A stretch of 34,180 nucleotides of DNA from Chlorokybus atmophyticus (lineage: Eukaryota > Streptophyta > Chlorokybophyceae > Chlorokybales > Chlorokybaceae): NCBI GenBank assembly GCA_009103225.1, contig RHPI01001037.1, positions 1,837,462 through 1,871,641 of the forward strand. Reading direction: 5' to 3'. The position numbers and the translations under genes are program-made. The first letter of the stretch is position 1. The number at the start of each line of letters is the position of its first letter. The notes below the pieces were generated by a model. The model did no database searches. It saw nothing but the letters and a program-made list of their open reading frames with translations, and was not told the DNA's origin. This document shows positions 20,665 through 30,297 of the stretch, one piece after another.

Positions 20665-21316
20665 AAGTACATATTTAGCCCCTTGTTAAGGTCGGGGCTA
20701 CCGGTTTTGAAGCCACCTCATTTAAAAGCTTTTGCACAATTTCAAGGAGCGCAACTACGCTCAGGGCCATTGCCCACCATGATAAGGTTAAACTTTGTAT
20801 TACCCTTAGGAGGCTCAGATGACCGTCGTTAACCTCATCGTTCGAGTGATACATGTGGCAGTGCATCAATCGCGTCCATATGAATGGTCATATGTATCGC
20901 CCCGTCAGCTGGGTTGCCCATAACACATCTGTATGCATATGCACACATATACACTGTCTACGTGTGGCATATAGCACATACATTGCCATGTCACGCATGA
21001 ACCCCAACTGCACAAATCTCGCACAGTTTCAAGGCATATGCCACCAACCGCTTAAAATGTTACGGGGGATGGCGTATGCCAGGACATAATGAGTGTAGTT
21101 TATACACGTAATGTGATGTGACGGATTGTTTATTGTAAACGTAAAACAACTTACATCAAGTTTTGCTTATAACCTCGCGACCTCATATAATCGTATGCAG
21201 AATCAAATGACATGGCTATGAGCTATGCAATGAAATCAACCATCAAACCCATGTAATTGTGTTGTTGAGTGCAGCCAAGAGCTATCAACATTTGAGGGAA
21301 GCAGTATTACTGCGTA

Positions 21317-21353
21317 ATATATATATACACACACACACACATATATATATATA
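21317..21353. repeat. TA/CA microsatellite
   Basis: TATATATA followed by CACACACA and TATATATA, directly before copy 1 of a duplicated 135-bp unit. Confidence 0.85.
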
Positions 21354-21488
21354 TAACACTACACTAGTGCATGGATTGTTTGCATTGTTTTGTAAATAAA
21401 AGAGTCGTCATATCCAACTGACTTTGTTTGGACGCCGATCAAGTCGTCAGCCGAATACTATGCTACCTACAGTTTGTACTTTTGCTTA
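21354..21488 (+). repeat. 135-bp direct repeat, copy 1
   Basis: Begins TAACACTACACTAGTGCATG and ends near TTTGTACTTTTGCTTA. Copy 2 lies at 21661-21795 at exactly the same length, with a small number of substitutions visible by eye. Each copy is immediately preceded by a TA-rich microsatellite, so the duplicated unit probably included the microsatellite (period 307 bp). Confidence 0.85.
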
Positions 21489-21660
21489 TATATACACACA
21501 TATATATGTATATTTATAGATATATCCACATATATATGTATAAATATACATATATGTATTTATACATATATGTATATATACATATATGTATATATATGTG
21601 TTGATGTATACATAAACATGGATATATCTATAAATTTACATGTATATGTGTATATATATA
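21489..21660. repeat. TATA-rich microsatellite array
   Basis: Compound ATATATGTATA / TATACATA repeats for about 170 bp, with CACA interruptions. It separates the two 135-bp copies. A frame within it codes Ile/Tyr-rich peptide purely from the repeat. Confidence 0.85.
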
Positions 21661-21795
21661 TAACACTACACTAGTGCATAGATTGTTTGTTTTTCTTTAT
21701 GAACAAAACAGTCGTCGTATCCAACTGACTTTGTTTCGACGCCGGGCAAGTCATCAGCCGAATACTACGCTACCTACGGTTTGTACTTTTGTTTA
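21661..21795 (+). repeat. 135-bp direct repeat, copy 2
   Basis: Begins TAACACTACACTAGTGCATA and ends TTTGTACTTTTGTTTA. Same strand and length as copy 1, including the shared stretch TATCCAACTGACTTTGTTT. Confidence 0.85.
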
Positions 21796-21860
21796 CGGAT
21801 GCATGCACAGAAGGGCTCATTCCCTACTTGGAAAAGGCGCTGATGCGCGCGCTGCTGACA

Positions 21861-21932
21861 GTACCTTTCTCAATACCGCCTGCAGCAGGCGGCCTGCTAC
21901 GCGGCAGAGCGAGAGAGAGAGCGGAAAGGTAC
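21861..21932. repeat. Nested inverted repeats upstream of the NIDO gene
   Basis: Outer arms GTACCTTTC (21861-21869) and GAAAGGTAC (21924-21932) pair perfectly. Inside is a near-palindrome CCGCCTGCAGCAGGCGG. It lies about 300 bp before the first coding exon of the NIDO-PKD locus. Confidence 0.6.
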
Positions 21933-22242
21933 TAACAGCGAACGTGAGAATTGAGAGAGACGCAGTAGTTGCGTCTGAGCTTGCGAGTCTGACTAGCGGG
22001 GTGCAGCCGTCCGCCGTCCAGCTCAGTGAGCACTCACTGCCTTGCGGTCTTTGCGTCGCTTTCGAAATGCTATCTCTGCCTTGCTGCAATTGCTCGCTGT
22101 TGCCACCGCCTTGCCTTCCCTCCCGCCCTGCGTGCATGTGTGCGTGCTTGGGCTCAAGCGACAAGCTTCTCAAAACCATCGCAGCCGCACACAAGCAGCT
22201 GGTCTAACTTGGCTGCCTCCACTACTTTGCAGGTTGGAAAGG

Positions 22243-23753
22243 ATGGGGCGAGCTGCTTCTGCACCACCGGCGCCAGTAGCAATGGCGTTGACGGCATGGA
22301 TGCTGTCTCTGGCGCTCCTGGCTGCCTGCCTGCGCATCCGCCCTCACCGTGGACGACTTCTACCCTGTTGGCGCTGCCAACGGCGACACAGCAATGACAA
22401 AGTATGTACTGCCTTGCATGATCAAGAAAACAGCCAGAAAAGCGTTTGATGCCAACAATGTTGCTCGTGTAGACAAAGAGTTATCAAACGCTTGCTGAAA
22501 ACGTGGTTCTTGTCACATAGCTGACTGGCATTAGACTAGAGACAAAGTCCCTTGCCCAGCGAGCTGACGATGATGCATGCATGTGTGAACATGCACATGT
22601 TGGTTGCTAGGCACGCACCAGGCTGGCTAAGCATGTAACTCTCATCCATGTGGCGAGCAGGTGCCAAAACTGTGCTTCCAGCCTGATCTGCTTTCCATCC
22701 GCGGTGCCGGTGTTGGGCAACCCAAACGTGCGCGGCGTCTACATCAACAGCAATGGCGCCCTGCATTCCCGCCAGCCGTACAGCACTGGCACTCCCTTGA
22801 ACTTCCCCCGCAACGACAACTACACAAGCATGGCAGTGGCAGGCTTCTGGACAAACCTGTACAACGTGTGCCCAAACTGGCAAAACTGGCAAAACCACGT
22901 ACAAACAATCAACGACGCGCCCGTCCTGGCCGATATCAGCACCAATGTGCAGGAAGCCTTCCCTACAGAACAACTCGCCGTCAGCTTCAGCGCAACATCA
23001 GCTGTGATTGTCACCTGGAACAAGGTGTGGACGAGTGCCTCTGCGTGTGTGTTTGTGTGCGTGTGCGTGTGAGGATAGGTGTGCGGTTGAGATGTTGATG
23101 TAGTGGGACCATGTTGCATGTGCGCAGACTGCCAAGGAATATATTGTTATCGTATATTAATAATACTAATGCTGCACGGCGCGTCCTGAAAACGAAACAT
23201 TCCAGATAGTCATCGCATCTAACACCGACACAACCTTCATTCTCTTACTATACGAGGATAATGATGCACCTCAGACTACCAACGCGGTGCCGGGTGCTGT
23301 TGGTACATGGCTACTGCTCCCCCTCCAGCTCCGCACTTCATTCTCTTGCACATGGTGTGTGCACAATCTAACCATGTGCTGTTGTTGCACAGCTCAAGCG
23401 GGATTTGATATCGGGGATGGTATCCGCGGATATAGCCTGCCCGGCGCGCGTACCGGTGCGGTCGGCGATTCCACCAGAGATGGTTCCAATATTGAGCAGG
23501 TAAGTACAACTGCCATCCATGCTGATGCTGTGCGTTTAAGAAGCGAACAAGGCGGGCACTGCATACTTAGGCATGTGTGCTTGCATTTGTGTTTGCATGC
23601 GCACACGTGCATGCAGACACATGTTTATGCATGCACTCATGCATAAACATGTGTGCTAAGGAGAGAGGCAGGCACTAATTTGTTTCCTTGCTCTGCAGCC
23701 TGGCAAGTGGTGCTTTGGGCTGAGCGCAACCATACCCTCAGCGCCATTGCCTA
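22243..23753 (+). pseudogene. NIDO domain region of the decayed gene
   Basis: Exons 22243-22398, 22661-23024, 23206-23302, 23393-23499 and 23699-23753 join in phase except for the frameshift near 22331. Hallmarks in order: DDFYPVGAANGDTA (NIDO start), GVYINSNGALHS (the V-x-x-NG strand), MAVAGFWTNLYN (the APFW-like motif), AVIVTWNK, then FILLLYEDND, AQAGFDIGDGIRGYSLPG and SNIEQPGKWCFGL (the SN...GxW ending). That order and spacing are those of the nidogen-type extracellular domain. The 23206 exon is preceded in frame by ENETFQ, which fits the NIDO consensus NTFQ, so the true original exon may have begun further upstream. Confidence 0.75.
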
Positions 23754-23918
23754 GTGAGTGACAACACGCAGCGTGCCTGCCATCAGGCGTTAGCAGCACA
23801 CGCAAGGACACAAGCACTGAGCTCTGGTGTCCTTGCGTGGCATGCATGTTGTGGCAGTCCCTCTGCTGTGCTTCTCAACTTCTTGACGTGTGTTCGCTGT
23901 TGCTTGTGCCGAGCGCAG

Positions 23919-24552
23919 CGCACGGCCGTACAGTGCAGATGCATGCGGCGGCGTCGAGCAGCGAGCCTTACGCGGGTTCGACGCTTGTAACCAGCAACGC
24001 ACTCTCACCTGGGACTTAAACAACGACGGCGACTTCAACGATGCCGTCGGGCTGAGGCCCGTATTCGGTGTCAAGTCACAAACGCAAACTACGCCCGGGC
24101 GTGTACACAATCAGCGCTCAAGCTAGCAGTCCCTCACCTTGCCCAAGCTCACCCAACCCAATAGTGCTCGACACCACCGTCACGGTCGTGTACGGTCTGC
24201 CTGTAACTCCTGCCATCCGGCGACTGACTGTGTCCACGTGAACGGGGAATAATGAAGCCTTTGTTGGAGAGCTTTTCAAGGCCAGCGCGCATGTTGCAAC
24301 TACTACGTGCCGCACGTGTTGACTTACAACTACGGTCCGGATAATGTGGTGAGTAACTGATCGTGTACATGTGTGCATGCGTGTGTGTTGCAATAGCAAG
24401 CGCTTGCACATGCTGTCTCTCCTTATTGCAGGCGCTGAAAGGAGCTGGCGTTCGGTGTATCAGCCCCGGAGAGAAGCATATCACAGCTACTGTGGAGCAA
24501 GATGGTATTATAAGTCAACCGCGGAAGTCGTCATCACAGTCAACACCGTATC
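23919..24552 (+). pseudogene. PKD-like module 1
   Basis: Exon a (23919-24348) has ACGGVEQRALRGFDAC, TLTWDLNNDGDFNDAVG, then in another frame PGVYTISAQASS and LDTTVTVV, a TGA at 24239, and in the third frame VPHVLTYNYGPDNV before the donor. Exon b (24432 onward) has RCISPGEKHITATVEQDG, then a shift to AEVVITVNTVS. WDxDNDGxFDDATG ... PGxYTISVRASS is the core of PKD (polycystic kidney disease) repeats. Confidence 0.65.
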
Positions 24553-24664
24553 GCGAGTTGCTGGTTGCGACTGGCATACACACTTGCACGCGCATACGCA
24601 TGCTTGCATGACCGCACGACCACCACCACCATAGTCACTGAGTGATTGGCAACGACAATAACAG

Positions 24665-25157
24665 CATCGGTGCGTCGTATACAATGGAAGCATGCGGTTC
24701 CGTACAAGCGAAAGCGGCCGCGGGCGTGGACGCATGCGGCAAGCAGCGAGTCTTCCAGTGGGGAGTTTGACGGCGATGGTGCCTTTGACGACGCCACCGG
24801 GCCCCGGGGCCCAACCTTATGTTGACGTTAAAGTCCTGCTCAAGCCCCCCGGCGTGTACACGATCAGTGTCAGAGCCAGCAGCCCCACTTGTCCAGCCTC
24901 TCCTCCTGAGGGGTGTGTGTTGTGGTACAGCTTTGCTTGCTGGTCAAGTGTCGTCAGCATCGACGCCGTTTGTGCATGTGCGTGCGCGTGTGTGATTGTG
25001 CTGGACTCTTGCAATGACACACACACACACAGGGCGAAGTTGGGAGTACAGAAGTCTGTCAGTACGCAAGCACTTGAGTACAATCCATTACGGTGACGCT
25101 GGAGCAGTTCGGCGTGGTGGTGACCAAAAGCATCAGCATCACGGTTGTGAGCTTCAC
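24665..25157 (+). pseudogene. PKD-like module 2
   Basis: ASYTMEACGSVQAKAAAGVD and ACGKQRVFQW are followed by two frame changes: EFDGDGAFDDATG in one frame and PPGVYTISVRASSPTCPAS in another. Exon b (25033-25157) reads CQYAST, a TGA at 25075, then VQSITVTLEQFGVVVTKSIS, aligning with the exon-b pattern of the other modules. Confidence 0.6.
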
Positions 25158-25299
25158 GTGAGTGGGTCATTACACAACAAAGCATTGCCTCTTCAGCACG
25201 CACACACACATGCACAGCGCACGCAGTGAGCTGAAATCAAGTTGCTTCAGCATAGGAGGGCCACCAGATGAACATATGCTCCAACCCCATCCATCTGTT

Positions 25300-26012
25300 T
25301 GCCCTCGTAAACCCGGATGCATGCGGCCAGGAGCGGTCTCTGTCTTAGGACTGGGACAACGACGGCGAGTTTGATCGCTTACGGGTACAACATCACCTTG
25401 CACCCCTATTTGATTAGGGCTTAACTCCCGCAGTCTACCCAATTAGAGTTAAGGCCAGCAGCAGCAGCTCCTGCCCAGACTCTCCTCCAGAAGAAGTGTT
25501 GAGCACCACCATCACTGTCACAACACCACCCCTGGTCATAATAAGCGTAGATGCAAATCCAGAGTGGTGACGGGCGGGTTGCGAGCGTCGGGGAGCGCAT
25601 CCGTGTGGATGTGTTAAGAGTACCCTTGCCATGTGTGTGCTGCCAGACATCCATGCACCGCCGAGGACTAGGATAGACTGCGGTCCAGAAAATGGGGTGA
25701 GTAGTAGTGCACATGTGTTGGTGTGTGCATGCCAGGAGCGCGTGAGCACGTGCGCTGAGCTTTTGCATATGCAGCCAGGAAGGTCGCATCAGATAGATGG
25801 CATGTTGGTTTTGGGTAAGGTTGTTGATTGGTGCTTTTGTGTTCCAACACGGGTTTTGTCGCAGGGTACCACTGTAAATCGTAACGACTACGGTCACTGT
25901 CTATACCCCTACTTCCTGGCTGCCTGGCAACCCGCCAAAGTATAAGATTGTCACAGTCACGCAGTTTGGCGCGGGCATCGCTGTCACGCGGCATTGCGAT
26001 CCAACCATTCAA
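25300..26012 (+). pseudogene. PKD-like module 3 (most degraded)
   Basis: PDACGQERSLS, TAG at 25346, then DWDNDGEFD; the DDATG part is lost. Later VYPIRVKASSSSSCPDSPPE and LSTTITVTTPP in one frame, and VLPDIHAPPRTRIDCGPENG before a donor at 25697. Exon b (25865-26012) retains YKIVTVTQFGAGIAVTRH. Order and intron position match the other modules. Confidence 0.55.
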
Positions 26013-26085
26013 GTGCGTGTTGTTGTTGTTTCACCCATCATGGCAGACTTGTGTACGCAGTGCACTCAACCGCGTGTGCGTGCAG

Positions 26086-26755
26086 CTTGGGAGGCCCGTA
26101 CAATGTCCGCGCGTGCAGCTCTGTTCAGCTGATACATCCCACCACCCTAGATGCATGCGAGAACCAGCGTGTACTCGCGTTGGACTTCAACAACGACGGT
26201 GCATACGATGACGCAACACGGAGCAGGCCTATCCTCAACACTGATAGCTGGCATCTCGCGCCCGGAGTGTACCCGAACCATGTGCAAGTGAGCAGCAGCC
26301 CCACTTGCGCCAACTCTCTAACAAGATTGGACACCGTCGATGTGACTGTCACCGCGGGTGTCAAGCCAACCATCACTAGCATACAAACATACCTGGCGAG
26401 CACAAACCCTGTCGGCAGTGCTGGCGACGATATCCGTGTTGCCGTGTCAACATCAGTTGTGTAAGGCAAGCACTTCCTATTGCCTGCCTTACACAACCAC
26501 TATCGGCTGCGGCACAGACAATTTGCTGAGTTGTAAACGTGCCGTTGCTGCGAGCCACACGCCGCATTCATACGCCTTTGCTGACTGTGCGTGCGTGTGT
26601 ATGCACAGAGCAATAGGCTATCCACCGATGGGACTTTGCAATTGCATTGCCGGTACAGTGGTCCCGGAGAGAAAGTCATCACCGCAACCTTCACTCAAAA
26701 TGGAGTCACGGTCTCGCGCTTCCACCATCCGCACCATCACAATCGCTGCCTACTA
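26086..26755 (+). pseudogene. PKD-like module 4
   Basis: Exon a keeps one open frame from GGPYNVRACSSVQL through LALDFNNDGAYDDATRSRP, LAPGVYPNHVQVSSSPTC and VDVTVTAG to DDIRVAVSTSVV, then shifts to CKASTSYCLPYTTTIGCGTD. Exon b (26609-26755) reads GTLQLHCRYSGPGEKVITAT and FTQNGVTV, then shifts to STIRTITIAAY before the donor at 26756. This is the best-preserved full module together with module 5. Confidence 0.65.
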
Positions 26756-26775
26756 GTAAGCGCTCTCCCACATAC

Positions 26776-26803
26776 ATGTCCTTGTTGTTGTTGTTGTTGT
26801 TGT
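26776..26803. repeat. TTG microsatellite in a module 4/5 intron
   Basis: About eight TTG units (TTGTTGTTGTTGTTGTTG) forming part of the pyrimidine-rich intron between module 4 exon b and module 5. Confidence 0.8.
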
Positions 26804-26829
26804 CCAACACTCACCCCTCGTGTTTGCAG

Positions 26830-27482
26830 CTTCAAGGGGCCATACACTCTTGGCTTATGCGGGAGCATCAATCTGGCAGCTGCGGGTGGCGTCGACGAGT
26901 GCGGCATAACCCGGGACCTGGCGTGGGACTCTGACAACGACGGTGAATATGATGATGCAACAGGGCAGCAACCTTTCCTCAGCGCATTCACTCGGGAGCT
27001 CCGTCCGGGATTGCATCCGATCAGCGTGCGAGCCAGCAGCAGGAACAACGGCGCCTTCTGCCCCAGCTCGGTCCCTCTCATTCACAACACCAACGTCACC
27101 GTCGTCGGCAGCTTAACACCGCCGATCTTCTCTGTGCGCGCTGTGCCAGCAAGCGGCAACGCAGAAGCCAATATTGGAGAGGGCTACAGATCGTTACCAC
27201 GTATCAAGCTTACTGTCTGCCTTTTACCCTCGCCATCGATTGCGGTCCGGAGCACGTGGTGAGTGTGCAATCGCATGTTGTTGTGTATACATGCAATTCG
27301 CACTGTCTCGTGCACGCAAACAACATTGTTGTGCTGGTGACAGGTCAACACGCCAGGCTACTGCCAGTACAGCACGGGCGGAGGTCAAGCGCATTGCGGT
27401 TACGGTCTCATTGGACGGTGTCGAGGCGTCCAAAGACCTTGATGTGACTGTGACTTCAATTGCAGCATCATGCGCAACGTCA
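26830..27482 (+). pseudogene. PKD-like module 5
   Basis: Exon a (26830-27258) is clean from GPYTLGLCGSINLAAAGG and VDECGITRDLAWDSDNDGEY through DDATG, LRPGLHPISVRASS and NTNVTVVG to EANIGEG, then shifts into LQIVTTYQAYCLPFTLAIDC and GPEHV. Exon b (27344 onward) has CQYSTGGG, a frame change, then VKRIAVTVSLDGVEASKDLD and VTVTSI. The conserved Cys pairs suggest disulphides in the ancestral protein. Confidence 0.65.
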
Positions 27483-29417
27483 GTATGTGCATGCAGAGTG
27501 CAGTAGTAGACATGTGTGTGTACACAGCCGTGCATAAGCACACGACACAAACACCACACCTCTCAACTGTGTGATTGACAGGGCGGCGTACCCGGAGGGA
27601 AGAGTGCGTGGCAAGCGTAGCTGCTTTGCGTTATTGGTCGAACAGTGTGGCATGCCACTATCCCAACAATCTTCAGACGGACACCAAGCTCTATAATGCA
27701 TTTGCCAGCAGTGCAAGCAGCGATGCACAGGTATGAATTGCTAGATGCTTGTTGTTTCGCTGTGGGGGGCCCAAGCTGCTGGCCAGCACGGCGTATGTGG
27801 GACGTATGCATAAGTAGGTTGTATACGTGCAGCTCATTGAGAGTGTCTTTGGCGACCGTACCAGGGCCGATGCCCTGCACAGCTCGTCCACTCCGGTATG
27901 TTGTCATGCCAATGCGTGCCATGTATGTATGCACGCGTATGTGATGTGCGTGCACATGTGCACGTGCGCATCTCTGCCTTTGTGCGTGTGCGTGTGAGAC
28001 AACCAAGTGTGAAGTAGAGATTGTCTGCTTGCTGCATTCATGTGATAGTCACATCTTCATTCACATGGGAACAACTCAGGTTGACTCCTTCACAGTAGAG
28101 GCTGCCGCAACTCTCCTCAATGCCGAGACGGTGTAATATTCGCAGGTGGGATTTTCCAACGTGCGATTTCTTTGCTTGCATGTGTTTTCTTGATGTGGTA
28201 CAGTGTCGTGGCTTGTGAAGCATGTGTCACTTATCTAGGTTGAGCCACTAATCATTGCTCAGTGTCCCCCGTTCGGTGAAGCTTGAGTTCCTCAATGGCT
28301 TACGTAACGCGGGCAATACCATAGCACATAAGTGGTTGTTGTGCTTACTTGCACGCGCGTGTATGTTCTTGAACTTTAACAATTGTCTTTGCGCGCGCAG
28401 TGAATACAGCCATCGACAAGTTGTGCCCTCAAAACAACTTGGGTAGGTGCCCCTTTCAATCATGCTGAAGACGGGCGTCATTAATTAAGTGAACCAGCAA
28501 TGTTGTTTGGGTTATAGGTAGTTAGTGTTGCAATACGGTTTGCCTCCTATACAATTGCAAGTTAAGCTTAGCATGTTGATGCACGTGTGCAACCTTATTG
28601 CGGTGAAAACATCAGCCGTACAAGATATGATGAATGTGTGTGGGGTAGACATTTGTATCAAGCACGTGTTGCTCATCTATTGCTTACTAGTGATGTGTCG
28701 GCCTCCTTGCTCCGATCACATGTTAAACATATGCATGTGTAAATGTTTTGTGCTATGTCAAGTTGAAAACATTACATAGCCATTGAAATGTATCCATATG
28801 AATCTATCCGTACATTGCACTAGCTTTGGCACGATTCATATGCACTCGACGTGCATGCGCCACCTGCTCGGCTGCATCCGCCTTCGTGTCAACTTGCCAT
28901 CGGTCTTATAGAGTTCGACCACATGTCCTTAACCCCAAGGCCGACTCACTGAATCGCTCAGACTTCAGCATAAGTTGAGGATCAGTGAAAAGCAAGCAGA
29001 AGAATTGCAACCGTGTGCGCAACAGCAACAACACATGTGCGTATTATCGGCATCAAAGCTAGGCAATATATAGGCACCAACCCACTTGCCAGCGCTCAAG
29101 GGGCAAAGAGCTGTTGTTACCATATAAAACTATATGATGTGTATTGGTTGTTCATGTAAGCAACCATTGCGCATCGTCTGGCGCGATGCCAAGTTTACCA
29201 ATGTTGGTACAATTTATTATACAGGTCAATGGTGATAGTGCATGCATATATCATATAACGCGCAAAAGCATACCCATGCATAGTGTGCCGCTGATCGCTA
29301 TGTATATATGCTTGACTTTAATCACATTGAATAGCTGTAATCATAGTTGTGTACCCCCCCCTCCCCCCTCTCCGCATGCATTCGAACGTGCAATGCTGTA
29401 CACCCCATTAGCCGTCG

Positions 29418-29552
29418 ATGACGACGCCTAAATATGAGACAAGGATGCCTTTGACGACGGAGCAGTACAGAAGATTTTTGAAATGGAAAATGCAAACGCA
29501 TGCGGAAAAGCTTTGGGCTGAAAGGGCTGCTAACTTGCATCACCATTCTTGA
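29418..29552 (+). CDS. Small ORF, 44 residues
   Basis: ATG at 29418 to TGA at 29550-29552. The peptide (MTTPKYETRMPLTTEQYRRF at the start) is charged, with a likely amphipathic helix rich in Arg, Lys, Trp and Glu ending in HHHS. Its composition looks more protein-like than chance frames in this AT-rich area. It may be a stand-alone micropeptide, an exon of a missed gene or a chance ORF. No homologue recognised. Confidence 0.25.
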   Translation: MTTPKYETRMPLTTEQYRRFLKWKMQTHAEKLWAERAANLHHHS

Positions 29553-29651
29553 CATGTGCCATAGTCTCAATGCCCACTTTTTGACTGACTGTTGCGTGCA
29601 TTCGCAGGTTGGTCATGGGTTGTAAGTTGTGGAGCGTGCATGTGTGTTGCT

Positions 29652-29679
29652 AGCAAGGGGTTTAGGCTAGCCCCTTGCT
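29652..29679. repeat. 9-bp hairpin
   Basis: AGCAAGGGG (29652-29660), a 10-nt spacer and CCCCTTGCT (29671-29679) pair perfectly. The spacer plus right arm contains GGCTAGCCCC, similar to the arm of the 1078-1104 hairpin (AGGGCTAGCC), a possible family likeness. Confidence 0.7.
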
Positions 29680-29944
29680 TGTTGCATGTTACTTGTGGCT
29701 TGTGATGTTGGACGTGCATAACGTCGAACTAACTCAGTATGAAGTGCTTGAGCATGCTTGCACAATTAGTACAATCTGTTATGTGCATTGGCATTGAGAG
29801 GCACTCTCATACTAATACCACATGAGCTGCCCGCAAAGCAGGTACATGCACCCTCCAAGCCCCCCCCGTTTCCAGAACGGATTCCAGAACCCGACGTTGA
29901 GGCGCTTCATCCGGATTCCGGATTCCGGAAGTAGGGACTGCAAA

Positions 29945-30290
29945 ATGGGAAACGGAAGGAAGGAAGGGAAGGAGGAGCGAGGGAGGGAGGGAAGTTATGT
30001 CAAGTGCAACCGGCAAGGTGGAGGTCACGCCTTTTGCTCCGCTGCTCTGTACGGGGGCAGGCAAGCTGTGGTTTGCCAGGGCAGCAGCACGCACCAGCGC
30101 GGGACAGGCACAACAGCCAGGACAACAACAACCACCCTGGCGGCGGCGGCGGCCCTCGGGTCAAGGGGGGCGAGCTCTAGCAGGGGCAAGGACAAGGGGG
30201 AGAGGGGGCGGTAAGGAGGGGAGGGGGCGAAGGGGGCGAGGGCGAGGGGAGGGCGGGGAGGGGGCAGGGCAGGGCGAGGGGAGGGGTGGA
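29945..30290 (+). repeat. G-rich polypurine tract at the transporter 5' end
   Basis: GGAAGGAAGGAAGG-type repeats at 29954-29995, then dense runs of 3-6 G separated by A or C at 30165-30290. The second part has many GGG/GGGG runs within short distance, so G-quadruplex formation is likely. It lies directly upstream of, and may be transcribed into, the 5' untranslated region of the transporter mRNA. Confidence 0.7.
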
Positions 30291-30297
30291 AAGCGGC

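Larger units (their letters stand above)
18549..21353. other. AT-rich spacer without genes
   Basis: Stop codons are dense in all frames; the longest open frame (18856-19233 minus) has AT-driven composition and no motif. There are several small inverted repeats: two adjacent hairpins at 19895-19941, a perfect 16-bp palindrome at 20649-20664 and a 7-bp stem at 20676-20700. The segment 20100-20470 is less AT-rich and carries an 86-codon frame (20213-20473) I do not recognise; it may be an old element fragment. Confidence 0.5.
22243..28440 (+). pseudogene. Decayed secreted NIDO + PKD-repeat protein gene
   Basis: A long locus whose exons are clearly recognisable but cannot be joined into one frame. 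It starts with a signal peptide (ATG 22243, MALTAWMLSLALLAA), followed by a NIDO domain and five PKD-like modules, then two in-phase tail exons at 27582-27730 and 27833-27895 (VASVAALRYWSNSV..., LIESVFGDRTRADALH) and weak further exons to about 28440. NIDO and PKD domains occur in extracellular adhesion and matrix proteins. Frameshifts occur just after the signal peptide (~22331), at the exon 5/6 junction and in nearly every module; stops include TGA 24239-24241, TGA 25075-25077 and TAG 25346-25348. Neighbouring genes show no such damage, so general sequencing error is an unlikely cause. Some modules (4 and 5) retain long open stretches, suggesting recent or uneven decay. An expressed, heavily misassembled gene is the main alternative. 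Confidence 0.75.
28441..30297. other. Spacer between NIDO-PKD locus and transporter gene
   Basis: 28500-29350 is AT-rich with no supportable gene. A C-rich run lies at 29353-29370, a 44-codon ORF at 29418-29552, a hairpin at 29652-29679, an ATTCCGG-type repeat at 29908-29928 and a polypurine, G-rich tract at 29945-30290 leading into the transporter gene. Confidence 0.5.

Noticed and set aside
21474-21674. 66-codon Ile/Tyr-rich frame
   Set aside because: Pure translation of the TATA-rich microsatellite.
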